Positions 32,748 through 42,386 of a stretch of DNA of 64,000 nt are shown here, one piece after another; position 1 is the stretch's first letter, and each line of letters begins with the position of its first letter. The notes below the pieces were generated by a model. The model saw nothing but the letters and a program-made list of their open reading frames with translations, made no database searches and was not told the origin of the DNA. Source of the DNA: Paenibacillus endophyticus (GTDB lineage: Bacteria; Bacillota; Bacilli; Paenibacillales; Paenibacillaceae); NCBI RefSeq assembly GCF_014192395.1, contig NZ_JACHXW010000003.1, positions 363,054-427,053 on the forward strand, given 5' to 3'. A program made the translations under genes and the position numbers.

Positions 32748-35405
32748 TTATAGCAGTCCCAGCTCACGCGCACGAGCCACTGCTTCTGTTCGACGCTCCA
32801 CCTGCAATTTGTCGAAAATAATTCGGTTATAGCCTTTAACCGTACTTAAAGCAAGGAATAGCCGTTCGCTGATCTCACGATTGGACAGACCTAAAGCGAT
32901 ATAATGCAGAACGTTCATTTCTCGCTCGCTCAACGGCTCGACAAGCGGCTGAGCGGCAGTCAGGCTCGTTCGAGCACTGGCATTAAGCTTGTGGTTCACC
33001 TGCGCCTTGGTCCCCGCATCGAATAGGGTTAGCAGCTTCTGCCCATAGTCAGTTACGCCCCCTTGGGCAGCCGCTTCAGCCAGCAGCGCTGCCATAACTT
33101 GGCCTTCATCGATAAAGATGCGCATGAATCCTTCGGGCTCCGCTATCGCCAGCGCGGCACGCAGCATGGAAATGGCTTTGCTTGTATCGCCGTGTAAATA
33201 GAGGGCAGCAGACTGCAATACCATGACCTGAAGCCGTTCATCCTGCCACCCCTTTGCTTCTGCTTGCAGCAGCAAGCGCTCCAGCAGCGCAAGCGCAGCT
33301 GCCGTATTCCCTTTAGCCAGCAGCACTCTTGCTTGGCTGACCGGAATATCCTGAGTCTGGGCCAGCCGTTCTGCTTCAGCTAGATTGCCTTGGCGGAGCA
33401 GTCCAAGCACCTGAGCTCCAGCAACCTGAATCGTTTGGTGCTCAAAGTGATGTTTCGCAGCATGAGCTGCAATGGCAGCCGCAGCTGCGGCATCTCCTTG
33501 CGCAAGCTTCACGCGTGCGAGCAGCACCTCGCTGGCAACGAATCGATCTGACCGTTCAATCAGCTTCGCCAGCTCAACACTGCGGATTGCATGCTGTTCA
33601 GCGGCAGCCAAATCGTTCCATTCATACAGAACGCGGGCAAGCCCAAGATGCGCCTCACATGCAACCGAAAGGGGCGGGTCTCCTGCCAGCTGCAATGCTT
33701 TCCGATAAGATTGGGCAGCCAAATAGAGCTGGTTGTCTGCTTCCTGTATGCTGCCAAGACCAATTGCAGCCATTATGCTGATGATGAAATGTCCAATCTC
33801 TTCACTTGTCGATAGGGAATGGATATAAGCCTGCCTCGCCGCCGCACGGTCGCCTTGGAGCTGATAAGCATATCCAAGCGCAAAGGTTGTCGCGGTTCGA
33901 ACCGGCAAGTTATCGGGATGCAGATTGTCGAGCGCCAGCAGAGACTGGTTCATGATTGCTTCTGCGTCATGCTGGCTGACAGCCAATGTCGCACGTATAG
34001 AAGCAATATGTCCGATAAGATCCCGGTTTGCGGCATTCGGCTCAGCCTTCCGAAGCGCAGCTTCCGCAGACCGCAGCTTCGCTTCAACGCCGTTAATCTG
34101 ACTATCGAACAATAAAACCGAAGCATATGTCACCCATAACGAGGGTTGCTCATTCATGGCTTGGGCTGGCAGCGACTCCAACCATCTCCGTACAGCAGCG
34201 GCAGCACCTCGAAAATGCAGCGGCATCCCTGCTCCCTCTACTAATCGGGCTGCCCGCTCCATATCGCCTGCGGCGGCTGCATGATGAAACGCCTCATTAT
34301 CTAGACCATGATTCTCATACCAAATACTGGCGCGTGTATGCAGCTCTGCTGCAGCCACCTCGATCTTACTGACAGCTGAATTTTGATTATTGGTCAGCCG
34401 CTTCCGCAGCAAATCAGCAAATAGATGGTGATAACGGTACCAACGCCCTTCGTTGTCCAGCGGAACGATAAACAAATTCGCACGTTCGAGCTCCTCCAGT
34501 GTGTGCTGCTGGGGTGCAGATGAGTCATGGCTCAGCACCGCATCGCACAAAGAGCCGCACATCCGCTCTAGGATCGCCGTACTCAGCAGAAACCTTTGAA
34601 TGCTTGGCGATTGCCGCTCAAGGACTTCTTCTATTAGATAATCCAGTACGAAGCGATGGCTGCCCGTGAATGATTGAATAAATCCGGCAGCATCGTTATG
34701 ACCTTGCAGCGAAATCGCAGCTAGCTGCAAACCGGCAATCCACCCTTCCGTCTTCGTTTCTAGCTGGCTGATATGAGTCGGCGATAGCTTAAGACCCATC
34801 ACCTTGGTAAGAAACCCTGTTGCTTCTGAGGACGTAAATCTCATGTCCTGCACGCTCAGCTCAGTCAACTGTCCACTGGCGCGCAGCCGAGCCAATGGGA
34901 GGCGAGGAGCATGACGCGACGCGATGACTAAATGCATTTGCGGCGGCATATGCTCGATCAAATAAGCAATCGCATGTTCAATGGATGGTGCATCAATCAC
35001 ATGATAATCATCAAGAACGAAGATAAAAGGATGCGGTGCGAGCGCGATTTCATTGAGCAAGGATACGAGAATCGATTCGATTGGCGGCAATTGCGGAGAT
35101 TGGAGCACTGCAAGCAAGCCTGCTCCAGCATGTACCCCCACGGTTTGCAATGCAGCGGATACATATGTAAAAAACCGTGCGGGGTCATTGTCCGCTTCAT
35201 CTAGTGATAGCCATGCTGCAGGCTGCTTGCAGGTTGCAAGCCAATCTGTTGCCAGCGTTGTTTTACCAAATCCGGCAGATGCGGAGATCAGTGTCAGCTT
35301 ACGAGGGAGACCCTCATTCAGCCTTTCGATTAATCGGGAACGGGAAGCTGCCTTAAGCCTTTGCGGCGGGATATACAGTTTCGTAGATATAATGGGTATG
35401 TTCAT
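32748..35405 (-). CDS. MalT-like LuxR-family regulator (STAND ATPase)
   Basis: 885 aa. The N-terminal P-loop is SASAGFGKTTLATDW (about residue 41-55), Walker B is FIFVLDDYHVI, then the winged and TPR-like region (400-780) and the C-terminal LuxR helix-turn-helix (LSEREMNVLHYIALGLSNREISERLF). The layout is that of MalT/LAL regulators, which sense a small ligand and ATP. The downstream gene is a GH43 (119 nt beyond its end, same strand), possibly its target or simply a neighbour. The SD is weak. Confidence 0.92.
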   Translation of the reverse strand: MNIPIISTKLYIPPQRLKAASRSRLIERLNEGLPRKLTLISASAGFGKTTLATDWLATCKQPAAWLSLDEADNDPARFFTYVSAALQTVGVHAGAGLLAVLQSPQLPPIESILVSLLNEIALAPHPFIFVLDDYHVIDAPSIEHAIAYLIEHMPPQMHLVIASRHAPRLPLARLRASGQLTELSVQDMRFTSSEATGFLTKVMGLKLSPTHISQLETKTEGWIAGLQLAAISLQGHNDAAGFIQSFTGSHRFVLDYLIEEVLERQSPSIQRFLLSTAILERMCGSLCDAVLSHDSSAPQQHTLEELERANLFIVPLDNEGRWYRYHHLFADLLRKRLTNNQNSAVSKIEVAAAELHTRASIWYENHGLDNEAFHHAAAAGDMERAARLVEGAGMPLHFRGAAAAVRRWLESLPAQAMNEQPSLWVTYASVLLFDSQINGVEAKLRSAEAALRKAEPNAANRDLIGHIASIRATLAVSQHDAEAIMNQSLLALDNLHPDNLPVRTATTFALGYAYQLQGDRAAARQAYIHSLSTSEEIGHFIISIMAAIGLGSIQEADNQLYLAAQSYRKALQLAGDPPLSVACEAHLGLARVLYEWNDLAAAEQHAIRSVELAKLIERSDRFVASEVLLARVKLAQGDAAAAAAIAAHAAKHHFEHQTIQVAGAQVLGLLRQGNLAEAERLAQTQDIPVSQARVLLAKGNTAAALALLERLLLQAEAKGWQDERLQVMVLQSAALYLHGDTSKAISMLRAALAIAEPEGFMRIFIDEGQVMAALLAEAAAQGGVTDYGQKLLTLFDAGTKAQVNHKLNASARTSLTAAQPLVEPLSEREMNVLHYIALGLSNREISERLFLALSTVKGYNRIIFDKLQVERRTEAVARARELGLL

Positions 35406-35493
35406 AAGCTGATTATAATGACCCCGTTTCTATAGCGTCAACAACCAAGCCGTTTTTGGCAAAGATGGAGCTATTCGTTTTCCAGGTCATAGC

Positions 35494-35542
35494 TTGCAGC
35501 AAAATCCGTGGCGATTTATAATTGAAGTGATAATCATTTTCA
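35494..35542 (+). promoter_or_regulatory. Sigma-A promoter with Fur box and no large gene downstream
   Basis: TTGCAG (35494-35499), 17 nt, TATAAT (35517-35522), then the Fur box TGATAAT-C-ATTTTCA (35528-35542), with one 7-1-7 mismatch. It drives only a 28-codon ORF before a terminator. Confidence 0.75.
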
Positions 35543-35576
35543 ATTAGAAGCGATATGGAGCAAGAGGGAACCATCC

Positions 35577-35663
35577 ATGAGCGATTCCATAATAATCCAT
35601 TCTACAGGAGGCCATACGTTTGGTACGAGCGCATATGCGACCACCATGGACGGGATCAAGTAA
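35577..35663 (+). CDS. 28-aa Fur-controlled micro-ORF
   Basis: ATG at 35577 is preceded by GAGGG at 7-8 nt and encodes a 28-residue peptide (MSDSIIIHSTGGHTFGTSAY, then ATTMDGIK). It lies 35 nt after the Fur box and 10 nt before a terminator hairpin, so promoter, ORF and terminator form a full unit. A second SD (AGGAGG, about 35607) lies inside it and could start an overlapping 21-codon frame from TTG near 35618. It might be a micropeptide or the stub of a deleted iron-regulated gene. No function is assigned. Confidence 0.4.
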   Translation: MSDSIIIHSTGGHTFGTSAYATTMDGIK

Positions 35664-35673
35664 CAATAAAAAA

Positions 35674-35706
35674 CGCAACCTCTAAAGGTTGCGTGGCGTG
35701 TTTTTA
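35674..35706. terminator. Bidirectional terminator of the Fur micro-unit and the 35735 gene
   Basis: The 8-bp perfect arms CGCAACCT/AGGTTGCG (35674-35681, 35686-35693). The minus strand has six T directly after the stem; the plus strand has five T a few nt later. Confidence 0.75.
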
Positions 35707-35734
35707 AAAATATTTACTCAACGGATTTCATGTT

Positions 35735-36358
35735 TTATTCTATTCCATGCTGTTCTCGGATACCATACAAGCCTTGCAGCAGAAGCTCAGCTGGATCTCG
35801 GTTCAACTGCAAGTGCGTCAACAATAGATGCAAAGGAATTGCACATACGTTATTTCCTTCAGTAATAGCTGGGAATCCGGCTTCAAAGACTGGACCGTGT
35901 TCTTCGTTCCATGCTAAACCTGCATGTACCTGTTCAGGAGCAAATTCCTCACGGACTGCCTTAATGCATTGCGGTACGAGAATGTTGTCGATGATTGCTT
36001 TTGCTTCATCTTCGCTTGTAGCCGGCTTTGGAAGTGCTTTCCCGCCCTCGATTTCCATCAGATCGGTGAAGAATGAAGACATCCATACATCAGGTGCATT
36101 GCCCGATTGGAATCTTGCGATCAGCTCGCGCAGAAAAAAGCCGCAGGCATATACGTTCGACGATTCATCTTTCACATGAAAAACAAAAACAGGGCCGTAC
36201 GCTTCCATATTCAGCACTTGCCCTTCAACTTCGTTAAAGTGCATCTTTAGAGCAATAATGCCGTTATGGTGAACAGCCTTTATCAGCTCGGCCCATTTCT
36301 CCTCGGTCATCGGTTCTTGCTTGCTGTTTATTTCCTCGTTAGTAGTCTCATTATTCAT
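35735..36358 (-). CDS. Conserved-looking hypothetical protein
   Basis: 207 aa from ATG at 36358 (GGGGGG at 8 nt). The protein is soluble, acidic and without signal peptide. Visible blocks are EAYGPVFVFHVKDESSNVYACGFF (a beta-rich part), FQSGNAPDVWMSSFFTDLME and AGLAWNEEHGPVFEAGFPAITEGNNVCAIPL, ending in an alpha-helical LLLTHLQLNRDP. I do not recognise the family. It is transcribed alone and ends at a bidirectional terminator. Confidence 0.7.
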   Translation of the reverse strand: MNNETTNEEINSKQEPMTEEKWAELIKAVHHNGIIALKMHFNEVEGQVLNMEAYGPVFVFHVKDESSNVYACGFFLRELIARFQSGNAPDVWMSSFFTDLMEIEGGKALPKPATSEDEAKAIIDNILVPQCIKAVREEFAPEQVHAGLAWNEEHGPVFEAGFPAITEGNNVCAIPLHLLLTHLQLNRDPAELLLQGLYGIREQHGIE

Positions 36359-36544
36359 CAGCTTGTCCCCCCTGCTTCCTATCATACCATCTAGAAGCAG
36401 CGGCTGGAAATGACATGACGCATTTGAATTTCGCGCATAAAGAAGGCGTTCTTAAAATGTTCCCATTTCGGAGCGTATTTAGTCGGCTCATATCATGTTA
36501 GAATAGAGTATTCCAATCCAAAATATAAACTAGGAGCATATAAA

Positions 36545-38005
36545 GTGCGGGCACATCCAATCAATATTTTACGTATGACGGGTCTTTTAGATGGTATTTC
36601 ATTATTAGTATTGCTGAGTATCGCCATGCCGTTGAAATACATATGGGGAATCGAAAAAGCGGTAACGATTGTCGGCAGCATTCACGGCGGCATTTTCAGC
36701 TGCTATGCGCTTGCTATACTTTACGCAGCCATTCGGGTTAGATGGAGTATCCTTTGGCCTGCTGCAGCCGTTATCGCAGCTTTTGTGCCCTTCGGCAACT
36801 TTTTACTGGATTGGCAGTTGAAGAAGGCGCTTGCCAAATATAAGGTAAGGCCCTTCAACTATGCCCTGCTAGTATACAGCATCGTATTTTTCTCTTTTTT
36901 TGATCTATTCTCGCAGCTGCCTGTCATGAGCACGTTCGCCGCATCCGTCGGTGCCAGCTCATTTGTTGTGGGCTTTGTAATTGGACTGTATTCGCTAGCC
37001 AATACGGCCGGCAATATTTTATCGGGCATTATGACCGACAAAGTTGGACCTTTCAAAATTCTTATGGTCGGTCTGCTGCTGTCAAGCGGCGCTCTGCTTC
37101 TCTATCAGCTCGTTGATCAACCGCTCGTTCTTATCTTTGTTCGAATTCTGCATGGCTTTGTCGCCGGTCTCATCGTACCCGCTGCTTTCACATTCTCAGC
37201 GAATACGACTATGAATGACCAACAAGGGAAAAAAGTCGCCTTTACCGGCACTTTTGTTGGACTTGCAGCCATTATCGGCCCAGCATTCAGCGGGATAATG
37301 GCAAGTAAAACCTCTGTGCCCTTCGTCTTTACATGCGTAGCCCTATTGGGATTCTCCCTCTCGGTCCTGTCGGCTGTTTTTCTTAGATCTTATACCATTT
37401 CTCGGAAAGAAAAAAACACTGCCGTCCCTGCCTCAAGAGCCTCTCTCTTCAACGCAGGTGTACTCAAGGCTTATGGCGGTGCCTTTTTCTTAATGTTTTC
37501 ACAAGGCGTCATTGCATATTTGCTGCCCTTACACGTTCAAACGCTTGGTTATGATTCGAAATTAAGCGGCACGCTTATGAGCACGTTCGGGATTATTGCC
37601 GTGCTCATTTTTGTACTTCCCACGAATCGGATCTTCGACCTTGTTGCTTCATCGCATACGATGGCTATCGGTATGGGATTAATGGGCGTTAGCCAGCTTC
37701 TGATTAGCCAATCGACGACAACATTAGCGCTTTACCTTGTTTTAGGCTTATATGGCGTGGGATTTGCCTTCTTATTCCCATCGATCAATACGATGCTCAT
37801 CAAGGCCGTGCCAGCCGAGCTGCGCGGGAAAGCTTATGGCTACTTCTACGCCTTCTTCTCCCTCGGCGTTGTTGCCGGATCTTCTACGCTCGGATGGCTG
37901 CACTTCGACATTACCGAAGGGTTCATATTTACAAGTATCGTCCTGCTGATCTTTGCTGCTTTCGTCACTTTCAATAGAGAAAGAAACCAAGCACCGATGT
38001 CCTGA
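36545..38005 (+). CDS. MFS transporter with N-terminal DUF3817 domain
   Basis: 486 aa starting at GTG, with TAGGAG 8 nt upstream. Residues 1-95 match the DUF3817 membrane family (ILRMTGLLDGISLLVLLSIAMPLKYIWG and VGSIHGGIFSCYALAILY), which has about three helices and is usually a stand-alone small protein. Residues 105-480 are a 12-helix MFS transporter (NTAGNILSGIMTDKVGPFKI as motif A, RILHGFVAGLIVPAAF, ELRGKAYGYFYAF). The fusion of the two in one chain is unusual. Substrate unknown. Confidence 0.88.
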   Translation: MRAHPINILRMTGLLDGISLLVLLSIAMPLKYIWGIEKAVTIVGSIHGGIFSCYALAILYAAIRVRWSILWPAAAVIAAFVPFGNFLLDWQLKKALAKYKVRPFNYALLVYSIVFFSFFDLFSQLPVMSTFAASVGASSFVVGFVIGLYSLANTAGNILSGIMTDKVGPFKILMVGLLLSSGALLLYQLVDQPLVLIFVRILHGFVAGLIVPAAFTFSANTTMNDQQGKKVAFTGTFVGLAAIIGPAFSGIMASKTSVPFVFTCVALLGFSLSVLSAVFLRSYTISRKEKNTAVPASRASLFNAGVLKAYGGAFFLMFSQGVIAYLLPLHVQTLGYDSKLSGTLMSTFGIIAVLIFVLPTNRIFDLVASSHTMAIGMGLMGVSQLLISQSTTTLALYLVLGLYGVGFAFLFPSINTMLIKAVPAELRGKAYGYFYAFFSLGVVAGSSTLGWLHFDITEGFIFTSIVLLIFAAFVTFNRERNQAPMS

Positions 38006-38023
38006 TCAGGCTCAGGCAACTCC

Positions 38024-38938
38024 TTATTGTACGATTGTAATCACTACATTACCTTTTTTGCGTCCTTGTTCTACATAATAATGGGCCTCCGCCGTTTCGG
38101 CGAGCGAATAACGCCTGTCAATGACAGGCTTCAGCTCCCCTTTCTCCACCAGCTCTTTGATTAACAATAAATCTTCAACCCGTTCCTTTACCATCCCTTG
38201 CCCCACGACAGACACATATGCCCCATTGGGAGCAAGGGCTTTTTTGGCTGCTGCTTTCGAAAGCTTTCCAACGGCATCGAATATAAGATCATAAGACTCG
38301 CCCTTTTTCGTGAAATCCTCAGTTGTGTAATCAATCGCTCTTTCAGCTCCCAAGGATTTTGCCAAATCCATGTTCGAGGCGCTGCATACTCCTGTGACCT
38401 GTGCGCCAAAATGCTTCGCCAGTTGTACCGCAGCGGTTCCTACCGCACCGGAAGCTCCATAAATTAGCACTTTTTGACCGCTTCTGATATTCCCTTTTCT
38501 AAAGAAATGAAGTGCGGTAGTACCTCCGAATGCTAAGGCAGCCGCTTCGTCGCAGGTCGCATTAGCCGGCTTCTCAGCCACCATCCCGGATTCTGAAAGA
38601 CAGACGTATTCGGCATATCCACCGAATCTCATCCCTGTTAGTGCGTATACGTGATCACCTTGCTTAAAGCGTGTCACATTCTTGCCAATCGCTTCAATTT
38701 CACCAGCCAGTTCCACTCCAAGAATCGGCTTTCGCGGCCGCTTGAAGCCTAATACGGCTCTCATGGGCAGCCATAACAAAACCGGGCTTTTAAAGCTTCT
38801 TACTCTGCAATCCCCTGATGTAACCGTAGTCGCAAATACTCTCACCAATACTTCATTATCCTTAGGAACAGGTTTTTCTACCTCTCGGAGCTTAAGAACA
38901 TCAGGCGAGCCATATTCCGTGCAAATGATTGCTTTCAT
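38024..38938 (-). CDS. Zinc-independent alcohol dehydrogenase/quinone oxidoreductase (MDR)
   Basis: 304 aa. MKAIICTEYGSPDVLKLREVEKP at the start, ILGVELAGEIEAIGKNVTRFKQGDHVYALTG and the Rossmann motif VLIYGASGAVGTAAVQLAKHFGA identify a medium-chain dehydrogenase of the NADPH:quinone reductase type. The catalytic zinc ligands of alcohol dehydrogenases are not evident. AAGGAGG is 6 nt before the ATG at 38938. It ends only 19 nt from the convergent MFS gene. Confidence 0.93.
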   Translation of the reverse strand: MKAIICTEYGSPDVLKLREVEKPVPKDNEVLVRVFATTVTSGDCRVRSFKSPVLLWLPMRAVLGFKRPRKPILGVELAGEIEAIGKNVTRFKQGDHVYALTGMRFGGYAEYVCLSESGMVAEKPANATCDEAAALAFGGTTALHFFRKGNIRSGQKVLIYGASGAVGTAAVQLAKHFGAQVTGVCSASNMDLAKSLGAERAIDYTTEDFTKKGESYDLIFDAVGKLSKAAAKKALAPNGAYVSVVGQGMVKERVEDLLLIKELVEKGELKPVIDRRYSLAETAEAHYYVEQGRKKGNVVITIVQ

Positions 38939-39134
38939 GACTTTCCTCCTTGCTTTCATTTGCAAATAGTATAACTGCCGCACCTCTCCGTTTTATAGCT
39001 ACTTAAGTATGATAATGGATTAGTTCATCCATGCTTGTATAGATAATCAGCCTTGCTCCGAAGTCGCCCCGGCCGTTGTCAATCGCTGCCCCCGCTGTAC
39101 ATCCGAGGCACTCGTCTATGCTCCTGCCTTCTTC

Positions 39135-39947
39135 CTACTCGATTATACTGTCCCCCTTCGGCTTCAAAGCACGATTGCGCTCCTTCAATAGAATGGACGG
39201 CGGGAAACCATACACTTTTTTAAATACACGATTGAAATAAGCCTGATCGCAAAAGCCCACATAATCGGCTGCTTGCCCAACCGTCACCTGATGGTGATAG
39301 AGCAGATCACGCGCAGCGGACACCTTCACCTGGTGGATATATTCCTTCAATGAGCTGCCGGTCAGCCTTCGGTACAACGTAGATATATAGTTTGGCGAGC
39401 GGCCAACTAGCATCGCCACCTGGTCAACCCGGATGTCTTCGCGATAATGAGTCAGCACGTAATCTTGGATGCGGGCAATGATCTTCAGCATAGGCGACGG
39501 GTATTGCTTCGCATCCAGCTCGCGATTCATACGCCCCAGCATGTCGGTTAGCGTAGCGGCACTTATCGGCTCGTAGTAGGGCAGCTTGCCCATCCATTGC
39601 TGAATGAGCTGCGCGAATCGCTGCTTCATATATTCGTATTGCCCCGTCTTCACGACAATAGGAACTTGCTGATGAAGCATCGGCAGCATCCCCGCACCCG
39701 CTTCGTCCATCACGAAGGTAGCCCAATATTTCTGATGATGATCCTGATCCGAATGGAAAGCTTCTCTCATCCTTCCTTCTGGAATGAAAAGCAGATCTCC
39801 CTTGCTTAAATGCAAGGTTACGCCATCAATGCGATAAACAAGCTTGCCTGAAATAATCAGCGCTAATGCGCATGCCGTTGTTTTTGACCGTTGCCGCTTC
39901 CAGCTTGGATCCCGGTCATCAAAGCCTGCTCCGAATAGTTCAATCAT
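39135..39947 (-). CDS. AraC-family regulator
   Basis: 270 aa. The N-terminal half is a cupin-like sensor (GKLVYRIDGVTLHLSKGDLLFIPEG), and the C-terminal double helix-turn-helix reads VAMLVGRSPNYISTLYRRLTGSSLKEYIH and VGFCDQAYFNRVFKKVYGFPPS. It is divergent from the FAD oxidoreductase gene at 40135 (187 nt), which is the likely target. The SD for its ATG is not clear; GGAGAGG lies 15 nt upstream. Confidence 0.9.
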   Translation of the reverse strand: MIELFGAGFDDRDPSWKRQRSKTTACALALIISGKLVYRIDGVTLHLSKGDLLFIPEGRMREAFHSDQDHHQKYWATFVMDEAGAGMLPMLHQQVPIVVKTGQYEYMKQRFAQLIQQWMGKLPYYEPISAATLTDMLGRMNRELDAKQYPSPMLKIIARIQDYVLTHYREDIRVDQVAMLVGRSPNYISTLYRRLTGSSLKEYIHQVKVSAARDLLYHHQVTVGQAADYVGFCDQAYFNRVFKKVYGFPPSILLKERNRALKPKGDSIIE

Positions 39948-40134
39948 TTCTGCTCATCGCCACCTCTCCGATTTCGAGTGTAGATTTATACAAACATAAT
40001 AGATTCGTTAATCGTCTAGCCATAGCAGCTTCGTATACAATGATTCTAGCATAATTATTGTCTTACTCGCATAGCCGCCACTAGTAAGGCTTATATTTGA
40101 TCATTGATATATACAAATGAATCGGAGGACGGAT

Positions 40135-41619
40135 ATGATGAACTATGATCTTGTTATTTACGGCGGAACGTCTGCGGGAATTGCTGCAGCCGTTCAGGCC
40201 AAACGAATGGGGCTAGCCACTGTCATCATCGAGCCTACTGGACGGCTTGGCGGGTTAAGCAGCGGAGGGCTTGGCGATACCGACTTTGGCCAAACAGCAG
40301 CAATCGGCGGCATTTCGTTGGCGTTTTACGAGGATATTGGGCGGAAGTACGGGCAGCAAAACCCCGTTTGGATGTTTGAACCCAAAATAGCGCTGTCTGT
40401 GTTTTTAGATTGGATAGAGGATGAAGGGATCGAGGTCCTTTATCACGAGCGGCTCCTGCAAACGAATGGCGCTGCAACGTCTGCCTCTCGCATCGAGTCC
40501 ATTCGATTGGAATCAGGAAAAGTGATTTCAGGCAGCATGTTCATCGACGCTACCTATGAAGGCGATCTGATGAAAGCTGCCGGAGTTTCTTATGCTGCCG
40601 GCCGTGAAGCGGGCAATGTGTACGGGGAAACCTACAATGGCATACAGACAGCCACAGCATTGAAGAATCAACTGCCGAGTGGCATCGATCCTTATATCGT
40701 GAAAGGAAACCCAGCTAGCGGCCTTCTGCCAGGTGTCAATCCGGATGCCGGCGGTGAAGACGGAGAAGGCGACCATCGCCTTCAAGCCTACTGCTATCGC
40801 ATGTGTCTAACAGATGATCCGAGCAATCGCGTCATGATTGATAAACCAATGCAATACGACGAACGGCAATACGAGTTAATGTTTCGTGCTGCGGAATGCG
40901 GGCAAACCATCTTTTTCAAATTGCGAATGCTGCCTAACCGTAAGACAGACTCCAACAACGATAAAGGTTTTTCCACGGACTACATCGGTTTCAATTACGA
41001 TTATCCCGAGGCTGAATATTCAGAAAGAGCATGTATCGCTGCTGCCCATGAAGCCTATCAAAAGGGTCTCGTCTGGACGCTGCAGAATCATCCGCGCATA
41101 CCTGAAGGCATTCGCGACTTTTATAAGGAATGGGGACTTCCGCTCGATGAGTTTACGGATAACGCCCACTGGACTCCGCAGCTATACATCCGGGAATCTA
41201 GAAGAATGGTCAGCGATCTCGTAATGAATGAGAATCATCTGTTCCTCCGATTGCCTGTCGCGGACAGCGTCGCCATGGGATCCTATACAATGGACTCGCA
41301 CAATGTCCAGCGCCATGTGAATGAAGCTGGATTCGTCACCAATGAGGGTGATGTGCAAATCGGATTGAACGCACCGTACCCGATCAGCTATCGCTCGATT
41401 GTGCCCAAGGAATCCGAGTGCGTTAATTTAATCGTACCTGTCTGCTTGTCCTCCTCCCATATCGCCTATGGCTCGATTCGGATGGAGCCGGTATTCATGG
41501 CGCTCGGGCAATCCGCGGCAACCGCAGCGGCGCTTGCGGTCAAAGCAGGCTGCAGCGTGCAGGCCGTGCATTATGGACAACTGCGTGAACGGTTGATCCG
41601 AGATGGCCAAGTTCTATAA
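40135..41619 (+). CDS. FAD-dependent oxidoreductase (FAD_oxidored family)
   Basis: 494 aa. The dinucleotide fold is YDLVIYGGTSAGIAAAVQAKRMG, then PTGRLGGLSSGGLGDTD and VPKESECVNLIVPVCLSSSHIAYGSIRMEPVFMALGQSAATAA, all marks of PF12831, a family common in polysaccharide-utilisation loci. The ATG at 40135 has GGAGG 6 nt upstream. Divergent from an AraC regulator. The substrate is unknown; sugar or uronate oxidation is a guess from context. Confidence 0.92.
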   Translation: MMNYDLVIYGGTSAGIAAAVQAKRMGLATVIIEPTGRLGGLSSGGLGDTDFGQTAAIGGISLAFYEDIGRKYGQQNPVWMFEPKIALSVFLDWIEDEGIEVLYHERLLQTNGAATSASRIESIRLESGKVISGSMFIDATYEGDLMKAAGVSYAAGREAGNVYGETYNGIQTATALKNQLPSGIDPYIVKGNPASGLLPGVNPDAGGEDGEGDHRLQAYCYRMCLTDDPSNRVMIDKPMQYDERQYELMFRAAECGQTIFFKLRMLPNRKTDSNNDKGFSTDYIGFNYDYPEAEYSERACIAAAHEAYQKGLVWTLQNHPRIPEGIRDFYKEWGLPLDEFTDNAHWTPQLYIRESRRMVSDLVMNENHLFLRLPVADSVAMGSYTMDSHNVQRHVNEAGFVTNEGDVQIGLNAPYPISYRSIVPKESECVNLIVPVCLSSSHIAYGSIRMEPVFMALGQSAATAAALAVKAGCSVQAVHYGQLRERLIRDGQVL

Positions 41620-41755
41620 CTAAGTATTTCATATGACATGGTTAAACGAACGATGCTTTAGGTTTAATCGGTATCATATCGAATCTAAAAGCGAAGCAGC
41701 ATCGGTTATAATACGCGCCGGCTGCGAAAGCAAATAGGTTATGAAAACTAAAATA

Positions 41756-41795
41756 AGCTCCCGTCATTTGCGATTCGCACATAACGGGAGCTCGT
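41756..41795 (-). terminator. Terminator of the GNAT gene
   Basis: The arms AGCTCCCGT (41756-41764) and ACGGGAGCT (41784-41792) are perfect; on the minus strand TTATTTTAG follows. Confidence 0.75.
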
Positions 41796-41798
41796 TTT

Positions 41799-42332
41799 CT
41801 ATTGATTATTTTTAAGGAGTGAATATACACAGGTGTCGTGCGCTTTACCATTTTGATACATATAGTCTCTTAATATTCCTTCTTTTTGAAAACCGGCTTT
41901 GGCGAGCAATTGATGAGATGCTTCATTTTCTGTAAAAACGATGGCGCCTATTCGAGTAAGGCCAAGCTCATCAAATCCGTATGAAATAACTCTGGCTAAT
42001 GCCTCCAAGCTATAGCCCTTTCTCCAATGACCAGGGTGAATTTCATACCCTATTTCAGCCCGTTTATGCTTGGAGGACCAAGCATTAAACCCAATCGTAC
42101 CAATTAACCCCTCGTAACCTTTTATTTCAATTCCCCAACGTATTCCTCTTTTTTCCCTGTAACTATTTGCGAAAAAATCAATAAATGCTTCTGCTTGTTC
42201 GATATGGGCTAAAGTTTCTTGTCCATAATAGCGCGTCACATTTTCATTGGAAAAACAAGCGAATAGGCTAGCCGCATCTTCCATTGCAATCTCTCTTAGC
42301 AGCAATCTTTCTGTTTCTAATAGGTGAAACAT
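41799..42332 (-). CDS. GNAT acetyltransferase, RimJ/RimL-like
   Basis: 177 aa. LETERLLLREIAMEDAASLFACFSNENVTRYYG at the start, AEIGYEIHPGHWRKGYSLEALARVISYGF (acetyl-CoA binding loop) and ENEASHQLLAKAGFQKEG are typical of the RimJ/RimL N-acetyltransferases. GGAGT is 6 nt before the ATG. The target is unknown; it may acetylate ribosomal protein N-termini or a small amine. Confidence 0.93.
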   Translation of the reverse strand: MFHLLETERLLLREIAMEDAASLFACFSNENVTRYYGQETLAHIEQAEAFIDFFANSYREKRGIRWGIEIKGYEGLIGTIGFNAWSSKHKRAEIGYEIHPGHWRKGYSLEALARVISYGFDELGLTRIGAIVFTENEASHQLLAKAGFQKEGILRDYMYQNGKAHDTCVYSLLKNNQ

Positions 42333-42386
42333 GCATTCACTCCACTCAGTCTCTCTCTACAATGCGATTAGATCAAAAGTGATGGT

